NCBI RefSeq assembly: GCF_020622265.1
Contig: NZ_JACNMQ010000001.1
Span: 1,116,001-1,180,000, forward strand
Source: Halomonas sp. M20
GTDB taxonomy: Bacteria > Pseudomonadota > Gammaproteobacteria > Pseudomonadales > Halomonadaceae
Direction: 5' to 3'
DNA length: 64,000 nt
Shown here: positions 36,822 through 46,072 of the stretch, one piece after another
How positions within the stretch are numbered: position 1 is the first letter of the stretch
How the letters are laid out: each line of letters begins with the position of its first letter
Position numbers and translations under genes: made by a program
Notes under the pieces: model-generated
What the model saw: only the letters and a program-made list of their open reading frames with translations
Database searches by the model: none
What the model was told of the DNA's origin: nothing

Positions 36822-37718
36822 ATGCAATTTCATACCCTCGAAGATGTGGTCGGCAATACGCCGCTTGTGCGTCTCCAGCGTATCAATGCCGGACACAACA
36901 ATACACTCCTGGCCAAGCTGGAAGGGAACAATCCAGCCGGCTCGGTCAAGGACCGCCCGGCCCTGGCGATGATCAACGAGGCAGAGGCTCGGGGCGATAT
37001 CGTGCCCGGGGATACCCTCATCGAGGCCACCTCGGGCAATACCGGTATTGCCCTGGCCATGGCAGCAGCCATCAAGGGCTATCGCATGGTGCTGATCATG
37101 CCCGAGAACGCCTCCAGTGAGCGCAAGCAGGCCATGGCCGCCTATGGCGCAGAACTCCTAGGCGTGTCCAAGGAGGAAGGCATGGAGGGCGCTCGGGATC
37201 TTGCCCAAGGCATGATTGCGCGAGGCGAGGGCAAGCCCCTGGATCAGTTTGCCAATCCTGACAACCCCTTGTCGCATTTTCAGACTACCGGCCCCGAGCT
37301 TTGGCAGCAGACCGATGGCACGCTGACGCACTTTGTCAGCTCCATGGGCACGACCGGGACCATCATGGGCGTATCGCGCTATCTCAAAGAGCGCAATCCG
37401 GCGATCCAGATCGTGGGTCTGCAGCCAGAGGATGGCGCCAGCATCGCCGGTATCCGGCGCTGGCCCGAGGCCTACCTGCCCAGCATCTTCGATGCTTCCC
37501 GGGTAGATAGCGTGCTGGACATCGGCCAGCAGGAAGCCGAAGAGCACATGCGAAGGCTGGCCCGGGAAGAGGGTATTCTGGCTGGCGTCTCCTCCGGAGG
37601 CTCTCTGGCCGGCGCACTGCGGGTCGCCGAGCAGGTCGAGAATGCGGTCATCGTGTTCATCGTCTGCGACCGGGGCGATCGCTATCTGTCGACGGGTCTA
37701 TTCGCCCCGGGAGTTTGA
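36822..37718 (+). CDS. cysM: Cysteine synthase B
   Basis: PLP enzyme making cysteine from O-acetylserine with sulfide or thiosulfate. Lys43 in AGSVKDRPA is the PLP lysine, followed by the SGNTGIALA loop and SSMGTTGTIMG phosphate-binding segment. 298 residues, the CysM length. The ATG at 36822 has AAGGAAG upstream and gives the family start MQFHTLEDVVGNTPLV; the frame runs open further upstream. rlmD starts 2 bases after its stop. Confidence 0.96.
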   Translation: MQFHTLEDVVGNTPLVRLQRINAGHNNTLLAKLEGNNPAGSVKDRPALAMINEAEARGDIVPGDTLIEATSGNTGIALAMAAAIKGYRMVLIMPENASSERKQAMAAYGAELLGVSKEEGMEGARDLAQGMIARGEGKPLDQFANPDNPLSHFQTTGPELWQQTDGTLTHFVSSMGTTGTIMGVSRYLKERNPAIQIVGLQPEDGASIAGIRRWPEAYLPSIFDASRVDSVLDIGQQEAEEHMRRLAREEGILAGVSSGGSLAGALRVAEQVENAVIVFIVCDRGDRYLSTGLFAPGV

Positions 37719-37720
37719 CC

Positions 37721-39169
37721 ATGGCCATGCTGGGCAAGCGGCGTCCTTCTCGGAGGCCCGGACAGCGTATTTCTGCTGGCGCGAAGCGCAAAGATCCAGC
37801 CCCGGATGGCGCTGCGATTAGTGATGCGATCAAAGAAGAGCGCGCCGGTGACGTCGATGAAAATGGGGTGGATATTCTTCGCCTGGCTCATGATGGACGC
37901 GGCATTGCAAAGGATGATGCAGGCAAGACCTTGTTCGTGGATCAGGCGTTGCCCGGGGAGCGAGTCAGGGTGGCGATCCACCGCAGCCGCAAGCGTTTCG
38001 ATGAAGCGCATTTGCGCGAACTCGTCACGTCTTCCGCTGATCGCGTCTCACCGCCATGTTCGCATTATGGACAATGCGGCGGCTGCGATCTGCAGCATCT
38101 GGCCCTGCAAGCCCAGCGTCGACACAAATGCGATGCGTTGATCGATCAGCTGGCGCGTCAGGGCGTGGCGCTGGAGGTGTCGCCAACGCTACTTGCGGGC
38201 GAGGGATTCGGCTACCGTCGGCGTGCCCGGCTCGGTGTCAAGGTCGATGCACAAGGTCAGGTACACCTAGGTTTTCGTGCCCGGGGCAGTCGTCATCTGG
38301 TTGATGTCGCCGAATGCTCCATTCTGGTGCCGCCATTGGCAGCGCTTTTGAATCCTTTGCGACAGCATCTCGCCACGCTTCAGGCGCCCAGGCAAGTAGG
38401 TCATGTCGAACTGCTTGCCGGTGACGATGAGCTGGCCGTCGTCGTCCGTCAACTGCGAGCCAATGCCGACGATGCCGAGGGTTGGCGTCAATGGGGTGAC
38501 GCCAACAAGGTTTCGGTGGGTCTGCTGCAAGGCCGCGGAAATCCCAGGCTCGACTGGCTCGGCAAGACACCCCGTCTGCGCTATACCTTGAGTCATACCC
38601 AGCAAGGTAGCACCCGCGACCTCGCTCCGCGCCCTCTGGAGCTCTATTTTGGTCCTGGGGATTTTCTGCAGGTCAATGCCGAGGTCAATCGGGAAATGGT
38701 CGCCACCGCCCTGGAATGGCTCGAGCCTGACAAGAACGATCAGGTGCTGGATCTATTCGCCGGCGTCGGTAATTTCAGTCTGGCGCTGGCGCCCAGGGTC
38801 GCCAAGGTCACAAGCGTGGAGGGGAGTCTGGCAATGGTGGAGCGTCTTCGCCGTAACGCTCGGCACAATGGCCTGGATAACGTCGACGCCCGGTTAGGTA
38901 ACCTGGACCAGTCCCCAGCCCTGGATTCACACCCCCATAGTGTGGTGCTGGACCCGCCACGAAGCGGCGCCGAAGCAGTATGCCGAACCTTGGCTGGAAG
39001 CGGGATAAAGCGAATTCTTTATGTCTCCTGCGATCCGGCAACCCTTGCTCGGGATGCAGGTCATCTCTTGCAGGGCGGCTATCGAATAACTCGGGCCGCC
39101 GTGGCGGACATGTTTGCCCAGACCGCTCATCTCGAAGCCATGCTGCTATTCGAGGGGCCTTCCGCTTAG
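37721..39169 (+). CDS. rlmD: 23S rRNA (uracil-1939-C5)-methyltransferase
   Basis: SAM-dependent methyltransferase with a 4Fe-4S cluster. A basic, disordered-looking N-terminus precedes a TRAM domain; cluster cysteines lie in SPPCSHYGQCGGCDLQ and later AECSILV. The SAM motif is LDLFAGVGNFSLALA and the catalytic Cys is in LYVSCDPATLARD. 482 residues. The ATG at 37721 has GGGAG upstream; TTG 6 bases earlier is an alternative. It sits between cysM and relA as in Pseudomonas. Confidence 0.95.
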   Translation: MAMLGKRRPSRRPGQRISAGAKRKDPAPDGAAISDAIKEERAGDVDENGVDILRLAHDGRGIAKDDAGKTLFVDQALPGERVRVAIHRSRKRFDEAHLRELVTSSADRVSPPCSHYGQCGGCDLQHLALQAQRRHKCDALIDQLARQGVALEVSPTLLAGEGFGYRRRARLGVKVDAQGQVHLGFRARGSRHLVDVAECSILVPPLAALLNPLRQHLATLQAPRQVGHVELLAGDDELAVVVRQLRANADDAEGWRQWGDANKVSVGLLQGRGNPRLDWLGKTPRLRYTLSHTQQGSTRDLAPRPLELYFGPGDFLQVNAEVNREMVATALEWLEPDKNDQVLDLFAGVGNFSLALAPRVAKVTSVEGSLAMVERLRRNARHNGLDNVDARLGNLDQSPALDSHPHSVVLDPPRSGAEAVCRTLAGSGIKRILYVSCDPATLARDAGHLLQGGYRITRAAVADMFAQTAHLEAMLLFEGPSA

Positions 39170-39197
39170 CGGCGGAGAGCATCAGGGAGGGAAGATC

Positions 39198-41456
39198 ATG
39201 GTCAAGATCCGCGAAGACCAGCCAATGACCGAAGAAGGAAACGTGAATATTCCTCTTTGGCTCGAGCGTCTACAGGACGATGTGGAACTGCGCGACCTGG
39301 GCAGGATGCGTGCGGCCTGCGAACTGGCGGACCATCTCGCGAAAAGCGCGGAAAAGCCTCATAATGCCTGGACGATGGACGGTTCTAGCTTCCGCACCGG
39401 TCTGGAAATGGCGGATATCCTGAGCGAGCTCAAGCTTGATCAAGAAACCCTCGAAGCGGCGGTGCTCTACCGCGCCGTACGGGAGGGCAGAATCAGCGTC
39501 GAAGGTATCAAAAAACGCTTTGGTCGCGAAGTCGCCTGTCTGATCGACGGCGTTCTCTCTATGGCGGCGATCAGTCAGCAGCAGATGCCAAGCCGAGGAT
39601 TGGTTCAGCACAACCAGCAGGAAAATCTGCGCAAGATGCTGGTCAGCATGATCGACGATGTGCGCATCGCGCTGATCAAGATCGCCGAGCGCACCTGTGC
39701 GCTGCGTCAGGTGCGCGAGGCGCCCCGGGAAAAGCGTCTGCAGGTGGCCCATGAAGTCGCCGACATTTATGCGCCGCTGGCGCATCGTTTGGGTATTGGC
39801 CAGCTCAAATGGGAGCTGGAGGATCTGTCGTTTCGCTATCTGCATGAAGAGGACTACAGGCGCATCGCCAAGCTGCTGGCGGAAAGGCGACTGGATCGTG
39901 ACCGCTATATCAAGGAGGTGGTCGCGACGTTGGAAGGCCTGCTCGACCAACAAGGTATTACCGACTACCAGGTGGATGGTCGAGCCAAGCATATCTATTC
40001 AATCTGGCGCAAGATGCAGCGCAAGCGCATCGATTTTTCACAGGTCTACGATGTGCGCGCCGTACGCATCCTGGTTCCGGACGTAACCGACTGCTATGCG
40101 GCGCTGGGGATCGTGCATTCCCGTTGGCATCACGTGCCCAACGAGTTCGACGATTACATTGCCAACCCCAAGAAGAACGGCTATCGGTCGTTGCATACCG
40201 CCATGATCGGGCCCGAGAACAAGGTGCTCGAAATCCAGATTCGCACCTTCGCCATGCACGAGGATGCGGAGCTGGGCGTCTGCGCTCACTGGCGCTACAA
40301 GGGCCACGAGGTGGGCCGCAAGAGCCGGGGTTATGAAGACAAGATTTCCTGGCTGCGCCAGGTGCTTGCCTGGCAGGACGAAGTGGGGGATATGGGCGAT
40401 CTTCGGGAAGGACTCGCCAGCGACGTGGCGCCGGATCGTATCTATGTCTTCACCCCGGAAGGGCACGTCATCGATCTGCCGCGCAATGCCACTCCCATCG
40501 ATTTCGCCTACCGGGTGCATACCGAGATCGGCCATCGCTGCCGCGGTGCCAAGATCAACGGGCGCATCGTTCCGCTGACCTACAAACTCAAGACCGGGCA
40601 TCAGATCGAGATTCTTACCGCCACCAAGGGTGGCCCCAGTCGCGACTGGCTCAACCCCAGTCTCGGCTACGTCAAGACTACCCGGGCCCGGGCCAAGATT
40701 CAGTCCTGGTTCAAGCATCAGGCCCGGGATCAGAACCTGGAAGAAGGCCGGGCGCTGTTCGACAAGGAGTTCAAACGCCTGGATATCGAAGGGTTGAATC
40801 TTACGACCCTGGCCAAGGCGGTCAACTACCTGAATCCGGAGGATATGTATGCTGCCATCGGCGCTGGAGACCTGCGAATCGGTCAGGTGCTGCACCAGGC
40901 CCAGCAACTGTTCGGCGAAAGCGATGACGAAGAGCAACTCGATCGTCTGCTGACCAAGCCCAAACCACCCAGCCACAAGGATGACGGTATCACCGTGCTC
41001 GGTGTGGGCAACCTCAAGACGGTCATGGCCAATTGCTGCCACCCGGTACATGGCGATCAGATCATCGGCTACATTACCCAGGGCCGAGGGGTTACCATTC
41101 ACCGGCAGGACTGTCCGAACATCTTGCAGCTGCGCACCGAAGAGCCGGGCCGTATCGTCGATGTCGAGTGGGGCAAGAAGGCTCACAGCAAGTATCCGGT
41201 CAATATTGCGATAGAGGCCTGGGATCGCTCAGGGCTGCTGCGAGACGTGATTCAGGTGTTCACTCACGATCGCGCCAACGTTCTGGCGCTCAATACGCTG
41301 ATCAATAAGGACGACAATCTTGCTCGGCTGAAGATCACACTGGAAGTCGATAGTCTGGAGTGTCTTGGACGCATCTTTTCACGTATTCAGCAATTGCCCA
41401 ATATTGTCGATGTCAAGCGCCTGCGCGAGGGTACCGGCAAGAGAGCCCGCTCATGA
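39198..41456 (+). CDS. relA: GTP pyrophosphokinase RelA
   Basis: Ribosome-associated (p)ppGpp synthetase of the stringent response. The N-terminal hydrolase-like domain has no HD motif, as expected for RelA and unlike SpoT. The synthetase domain holds YDVRAVRILV, NPKKNGYRSLHTAM and EIQIRTFAMHEDAELG; TGS (RIYVFTPEGHVIDLP), a zinc-finger-like segment (NCCHPVHGDQIIGY) and a C-terminal ACT domain follow. 752 residues. The ATG at 39198 has GGGAGG 7 bases upstream. The stop overlaps the mazG start (ATGA). Confidence 0.97.
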   Translation: MVKIREDQPMTEEGNVNIPLWLERLQDDVELRDLGRMRAACELADHLAKSAEKPHNAWTMDGSSFRTGLEMADILSELKLDQETLEAAVLYRAVREGRISVEGIKKRFGREVACLIDGVLSMAAISQQQMPSRGLVQHNQQENLRKMLVSMIDDVRIALIKIAERTCALRQVREAPREKRLQVAHEVADIYAPLAHRLGIGQLKWELEDLSFRYLHEEDYRRIAKLLAERRLDRDRYIKEVVATLEGLLDQQGITDYQVDGRAKHIYSIWRKMQRKRIDFSQVYDVRAVRILVPDVTDCYAALGIVHSRWHHVPNEFDDYIANPKKNGYRSLHTAMIGPENKVLEIQIRTFAMHEDAELGVCAHWRYKGHEVGRKSRGYEDKISWLRQVLAWQDEVGDMGDLREGLASDVAPDRIYVFTPEGHVIDLPRNATPIDFAYRVHTEIGHRCRGAKINGRIVPLTYKLKTGHQIEILTATKGGPSRDWLNPSLGYVKTTRARAKIQSWFKHQARDQNLEEGRALFDKEFKRLDIEGLNLTTLAKAVNYLNPEDMYAAIGAGDLRIGQVLHQAQQLFGESDDEEQLDRLLTKPKPPSHKDDGITVLGVGNLKTVMANCCHPVHGDQIIGYITQGRGVTIHRQDCPNILQLRTEEPGRIVDVEWGKKAHSKYPVNIAIEAWDRSGLLRDVIQVFTHDRANVLALNTLINKDDNLARLKITLEVDSLECLGRIFSRIQQLPNIVDVKRLREGTGKRARS

Positions 41457-42310
41457 ATGAATCCCTGCACTATAGCTTCGACGATTTGCTTACTTTGATG
41501 GACGTGCTCCGCGATCCCGACCAGGGCTGCCCTTGGGACGTCAAACAGGATTGGGACAGCATCGTGCCGCACACTCTCGAGGAAGCCTACGAAGTGGCCG
41601 ATGCCATCGAGCGCCGCGCCTTTGGCGAACTCCCGGGCGAGCTGGGCGATCTGCTGTTTCAGGTGGTGTACTACAGTCAGTTTGCTCGGGAAGAGGGACG
41701 TTTCGATTTCCAGGATATCGTCGATGCATTGATGAACAAGATGCTCAGGCGCCATCCTCATGTATTTCCCGAGGGCACCCTGGCATCGCGCCGTCAGGGT
41801 GTCAGCGCCGCCGAAGTCGAGACCCGCCAGGTTAGCTCGCGCTGGGAACAGCTCAAGGCCGAAGAGCGGGACGATCGCCAAGAACAGGAGTCAAGCTCGG
41901 TGCTTGCCGATATCCCCCGGGGGCTGCCCGCGCTGACCCGAGCGGCCAAATTGACAAAACGTGCGTCCCGGGTCGGGTTCGATTGGCCCGATACCCGAGG
42001 GGTGATCGCCAAGATTCGCGAGGAACTCGATGAAGTCGAGGAAGCGCTTGCCGCCGATGACGAGGACCATGTCCGGGAAGAAGTCGGTGATCTGCTGTTC
42101 GCGGTGGTCAATCTCGCAAGACAACGAAAAATCGACCCCGAGCAGGCACTGCGCGCCACCAATGGCAAGTTCGAACGGCGGTTCGGCTATGTCGAGCAGG
42201 CTCTGGCCCGCTCGGAGCGAACCCTCGACGAGGCGAATCTAGCGGAGATGGATCGTCATTGGAACGATGCCAAAGACCGCGAACGCAACAGCATCAAGGA
42301 GAGTTTGTGA
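41453..42310 (+). CDS. mazG: Nucleoside triphosphate pyrophosphohydrolase MazG
   Basis: Hydrolyses (d)NTPs to monophosphates and helps limit (p)ppGpp effects in E. coli. Two MazG domains are visible, the first with GCPWDVKQ, EEAYEVADAIE and GELGDLLFQVVYYS, the second with REELDEVEEAL and EEVGDLLFAVVNLAR. 285 residues. The ATG at 41453 overlaps the relA stop, so expression is coupled to relA. The stop shares its A with the ppc ATG (TGATG). Confidence 0.96.
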   Translation: MNESLHYSFDDLLTLMDVLRDPDQGCPWDVKQDWDSIVPHTLEEAYEVADAIERRAFGELPGELGDLLFQVVYYSQFAREEGRFDFQDIVDALMNKMLRRHPHVFPEGTLASRRQGVSAAEVETRQVSSRWEQLKAEERDDRQEQESSSVLADIPRGLPALTRAAKLTKRASRVGFDWPDTRGVIAKIREELDEVEEALAADDEDHVREEVGDLLFAVVNLARQRKIDPEQALRATNGKFERRFGYVEQALARSERTLDEANLAEMDRHWNDAKDRERNSIKESL

Positions 42311-44958
42311 TGGGCCAGCATCTGCATGAGTCCCTGCGCGACAACGTGCGCCTCCTGGGCGATAGCCTGGGACACACCATAGCCGAGGACCTGGGCAAGG
42401 AGTTCGTCGACAAGATCGAAACCATTCGCGCGCTAGCCAAGCGAGGGCGTCAAGAGGGCGGTGAGTCCCATAGTGAACTGATCGAATATCTGCGCACCTT
42501 GCCGGACGAAGAACTGCTGCCGGTCACTCGGGCCTTCAATCAGTTTCTCAATTTCACCAATATTGCCGAGCAGCACTATCGTGCCCGGTTTCGTCGGGTC
42601 GAGGATTACAAGCCAGGGTCGCAGCCGGCGCTCGATGAACTGTTCAATCGCATCCAGCAGGCCGGTCATGCGCCCCGACAACTGGTGGAGACTCTGGCCG
42701 GGATGCGAGTCGAGCTGGTGCTCACCGCCCACCCGACCGAGGTCATCCGACGTACGCTGATTCAGAAGTACGATGCCATCGACGACTGCCTGACCGTCGT
42801 GGAAGGCAGCCTCGATTACCCGGAGCGAGCCGCCCGGGCTCAAGGCCGTCTCAAGGAGTTGATCAGCCAGGCCTGGCATACCGATGAGATACGCCATGAG
42901 CGGCCAACCCCGGTGGATGAGGCCAAGTGGGGGTTTGCGGTGATCGAAAACTCCCTGTGGCAGGCGGTACCGGATTTTCATCGCGACCTGGACAACTTGC
43001 TGCTCGAGGCAGCTGGTGAACGACTGCCCCTGGATGCGTCGCCACTGCGTTTTGCTTCCTGGATGGGCGGAGATCGCGACGGCAATCCCAATGTGACCGC
43101 CAAGGTGACCCGGGAGGTACTGTTGCTCGGGCGCTGGATGGCGGCGGATCTCTATCTGCGCGACCTGGATCAGCTCAAGATCGAGCTATCCATGTGGAAG
43201 GCCAACAGCGCGCTGCGCTCGGAGGTTGGCGACGAGGCGGAACCCTATCGCGCATTGATCAAACGGCTGATCACCCGAGTCGAGGCAACTCGGGATTGGG
43301 CCCAGGCCTGTCTCGATGGGGTCAATTACGACGGCGGGCCCATCATCGAGACCCGGGATCAGCTTTATACGCCGCTGCTTGCCTGCTATCGCTCGCTGTG
43401 TGACGTAGGACTCAATGGCATCGCCAATGGCGTACTGCTCGATACCCTGCGCCGAGTCGCCGTGTTCGGGGTCACCTTGGCCAAACTCGACATTCGCCAG
43501 GAGTCGAGCCGGCATAGTCAGGTGTTCGATGAACTCAGCGACTATCTGGGGCTGGGGCGTTATCGGGAGTGGGACGAACAGCAGCGCCAGGATTTTCTAC
43601 TGACCGAACTCGAGTCCCATCGTCCGCTCATTCCACGCCGCTGGGAGTGTTCCACGGAAACCCGGGAGGTGCTCGATACGTTTCGTACCATCGCCCAGGA
43701 GCATCGCGAGGCTCTGGGTACCTACGTGATCTCCATGGCGGGCCAGCCTTCCGATGTACTGGCGGTAGCCTTACTGATGAAAGAGGTGGGTGGGGACGTA
43801 CGCTTGCCCATAGCCCCCTTGTTCGAGACCTTGAGCGATCTCGACGGCGCCGGTGAAGCCATCGATCAGCTGTTGTCGTTGCCCGGCTATCGCCGCTTGG
43901 TCAACGACCGTCAGGAAGTGATGATCGGCTACTCGGATTCCGCCAAGGACGCCGGGCAACTGGCAGCGGCCTGGGCTCAGTACCGCGCTCAGGAAGCACT
44001 GGTAGAGGTATGCGAGCGCCAGGGCGTCAAACTCACCTTGTTTCACGGTCGTGGCGGTGCCGTGGGGCGTGGCGGTGGTCCCGCACACGCGGCTATTCTG
44101 TCCCAGCCGCCGGGTTCGGTGAATGGCAGTCTGCGAGTCACCGAGCAGGGCGAGATGATTCGTTTCAAGTTCGGCCAGTCGGACATTGCCCTGCGCTCCA
44201 TGGAGATCTACACCTGCGCCGTACTCGAGGCCACGCTCCTGCCGCCACCGATGCCGAAGCCGGCCTGGCGGGAAGAGATGGATCGGCTGGCAGATATTGC
44301 CCACCGGGCTTACGTTGGCGTGGTGCGCGAGAACCCGGATTTCGTGCCCTATTTTCGTGCGGTCACGCCGGAAGGAGCGCTTGGTCGCCTGCCCTTGGGC
44401 TCGCGCCCGGCCAAGCGGCGCCAGGAAGGCGGGGTCGAATCCCTGCGAGCGATCCCCTGGATTTTTGCCTGGACCCAGATTCGTTTCATGTTGCCTGCCT
44501 GGCTGGGTAGCGGCGAGGCCTTCGCGACACGTTTGAAAGAAGAGGGTGGACTCGAGCATTTACGCGAAATGCGCAAGCACTGGCCGTTTTTCGGTACCTA
44601 TCTCGACATGCTCGAGATGCTGCTGGGCAAGGCCGATGTGGGTATTGCCGCCTACTACGAGCACCGGCTGGTGGTGGAACCTTCCCTTCAGGCGCTGGGC
44701 CAGGAGCTGCGAGAACGTATGCAGCACCTGCAAGAGCTGCTACTCGAAATCCTCGACCAGGATGAGCTGCTGGCGGATACGCCTTTGATTCGTCAGGCCA
44801 TCGATGTACGTAATCCCTATATCGACCCGCTGCACAGCCTTCAGGCAGAACTGTTGCAACGCAATCGGGATGCGGACGGGGCGATCAGCCCCGAACTTTC
44901 CCGGGCGTTGATGGTGACTATGGCTGGGATCTCGGCCGGTCTACGCAATACCGGATAA
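42310..44958 (+). CDS. ppc: Phosphoenolpyruvate carboxylase
   Basis: Anaplerotic enzyme making oxaloacetate from PEP and bicarbonate. The catalytic His is in LTAHPTEV, the bicarbonate/PEP loop is FHGRGGAVGRGGGP, and GYSDSAKDAG follows family pattern. The C-terminus ends RNTG where QNTG is usual; the final glycine is kept. 882 residues. AAGGAG lies 8 bases before the ATG at 42310. Its last two stop-codon bases begin a large inverted repeat that may terminate the cysM-ppc transcript. Confidence 0.97.
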   Translation: MGQHLHESLRDNVRLLGDSLGHTIAEDLGKEFVDKIETIRALAKRGRQEGGESHSELIEYLRTLPDEELLPVTRAFNQFLNFTNIAEQHYRARFRRVEDYKPGSQPALDELFNRIQQAGHAPRQLVETLAGMRVELVLTAHPTEVIRRTLIQKYDAIDDCLTVVEGSLDYPERAARAQGRLKELISQAWHTDEIRHERPTPVDEAKWGFAVIENSLWQAVPDFHRDLDNLLLEAAGERLPLDASPLRFASWMGGDRDGNPNVTAKVTREVLLLGRWMAADLYLRDLDQLKIELSMWKANSALRSEVGDEAEPYRALIKRLITRVEATRDWAQACLDGVNYDGGPIIETRDQLYTPLLACYRSLCDVGLNGIANGVLLDTLRRVAVFGVTLAKLDIRQESSRHSQVFDELSDYLGLGRYREWDEQQRQDFLLTELESHRPLIPRRWECSTETREVLDTFRTIAQEHREALGTYVISMAGQPSDVLAVALLMKEVGGDVRLPIAPLFETLSDLDGAGEAIDQLLSLPGYRRLVNDRQEVMIGYSDSAKDAGQLAAAWAQYRAQEALVEVCERQGVKLTLFHGRGGAVGRGGGPAHAAILSQPPGSVNGSLRVTEQGEMIRFKFGQSDIALRSMEIYTCAVLEATLLPPPMPKPAWREEMDRLADIAHRAYVGVVRENPDFVPYFRAVTPEGALGRLPLGSRPAKRRQEGGVESLRAIPWIFAWTQIRFMLPAWLGSGEAFATRLKEEGGLEHLREMRKHWPFFGTYLDMLEMLLGKADVGIAAYYEHRLVVEPSLQALGQELRERMQHLQELLLEILDQDELLADTPLIRQAIDVRNPYIDPLHSLQAELLQRNRDADGAISPELSRALMVTMAGISAGLRNTG

Positions 44959-45075
44959 AACGCATCAATCTTCAGTCATGCTGTGTTGGAAACCGATTCG
45001 AAGTGCTCATTTACTAAAGTAAACTCCGCTTTCGAATCGGTTTCCGCCTTGCCTGACTATTGCTTGATGCGTTTT
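44957..45075. repeat. 119-bp concentric inverted repeat after ppc
   Basis: Three nested palindromes share one centre near 45016: outer arms AAAACGCATCAA / TTGATGCGTTTT (44957-44968, 45064-45075), middle 15-bp perfect arms beginning GGAAACCGATTCGAA (44988-45002, 45031-45045), and the inner TTTACT-AA-AGTAAA (45010-45023). The bases between outer and middle arms pair in part. The whole can fold as one long hairpin ending in TTTT, so it may terminate ppc, or be a small non-autonomous mobile element. Confidence 0.8.
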
Positions 45076-45154
45076 GCTACGGCGGGCTGCGCTCGCCGAT
45101 TTTCGCCGCGTCTTGCTTTCGCTCGCTAGCGCCTTACTGTCCCCTTGAAAGAAG

Positions 45155-45187
45155 CAGGGCCCTCGCGAAGGCTTGCCCCCGGCAAAG
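45155..45187. repeat. Second copy of the intergenic dispersed repeat
   Basis: Read on the minus strand, 45187-45156 matches 8230-8261 at 30 of 32 bases. It ends 6 bases from the panE stop codon. With the inverted repeat at 44957-45075 it fills most of the ppc-panE gap. Confidence 0.75.
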
Positions 45188-45193
45188 CCCATC

Positions 45194-46072
45194 CTATGGG
45201 GTGCTGTCCCACAGGGCATTAAGGTGTGGCGTTGCGATATCGTGGCGTCGAGCCGCTTCGAACAGCGGCCCGAGGATGGCGTCGCGTTCGGTGGGGCGGT
45301 TGGCCAGCACGTCTTGCAGCATCGAGGCGCGGTTGTTGGCGGTGGTCTCGATCACCTTCCAGATCATCGCTTCCCAGCCATTCTCGGGCGTCGTGATGCC
45401 TTCAGCTTCCATGACCGAATTCAAATCGCCAATGATGGCAGTGACCATGGGCCGAAAAGGGCGGTCGCGCAGCTGACCGTTGCGAATGCGATAACGCGCC
45501 ACGAGAGGGTTGATGGCGGCGTTGACGGCGAGCTTGTGCCATAGCCGGCGGCGGGTATCGTCGCAGGGTTCGGCGGACAAGCTGGCTCTAGCGAGCATTT
45601 TGGCAACGTTGTCTGCAAGTTCGGGATAGCCGCCGTCGAGATGGCCGACGAAAGTATGGCCTCGACCCGCATGCACCACGCCGTCTTCGCCTTGGGTGTA
45701 GGCGCCTTCCGTGGTGGTGGCGCACAGCACCGGGCCTGGCCAGCGCCGGGTCAAAGGTTCCTGCACCTGAAAGCCGTTTTGCCACAGCACCAGCGGCGTG
45801 GCGGGATCGATATGCTCGGCAAGCTCAGCGAGGGCCTGTTGGGCGGCATAGGCCTTGGTGGCGAGATGCACCAGTGCCGGTTGCCGTGGCGCCTGATCCG
45901 CGGTGATGCGGGGTACAGGACGGCTCAGGATTTCACCTTCTGGCGTTACCAGGTTGATGGGGCGAGACGACGCTTGGCGGCCGATCAGTGCCACCCTGTT
46001 CTGCTGGTCAAGATAGGCAGCGAGCAAACGTCCCAAGGCGCCGGGGCCGAGAATCAGGGCTGAGTTCATCAT
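45194..46072 (-). CDS. panE: 2-dehydropantoate 2-reductase
   Basis: NADPH-dependent ketopantoate reductase of pantothenate and CoA synthesis. The Rossmann start ALILGPGALGRLLAAYL, the LVLWQNGF segment, and the C-terminal domain with KLAVNAAINPLVARY match the ApbA/PanE family. 292 residues. The start codon ATG at 46072 overlaps the topB stop (ATGA); a second ATG follows immediately. The family has many paralogues, so the substrate is likely rather than certain. Confidence 0.88.
   Translation of the reverse strand: MMNSALILGPGALGRLLAAYLDQQNRVALIGRQASSRPINLVTPEGEILSRPVPRITADQAPRQPALVHLATKAYAAQQALAELAEHIDPATPLVLWQNGFQVQEPLTRRWPGPVLCATTTEGAYTQGEDGVVHAGRGHTFVGHLDGGYPELADNVAKMLARASLSAEPCDDTRRRLWHKLAVNAAINPLVARYRIRNGQLRDRPFRPMVTAIIGDLNSVMEAEGITTPENGWEAMIWKVIETTANNRASMLQDVLANRPTERDAILGPLFEAARRHDIATPHLNALWDSTP

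Noticed and set aside
40038-41186. 382-codon minus-strand frame inside relA
   Set aside because: Complete overlap with the conserved synthetase, TGS and later domains of RelA; no start signal and no recognisable motif.
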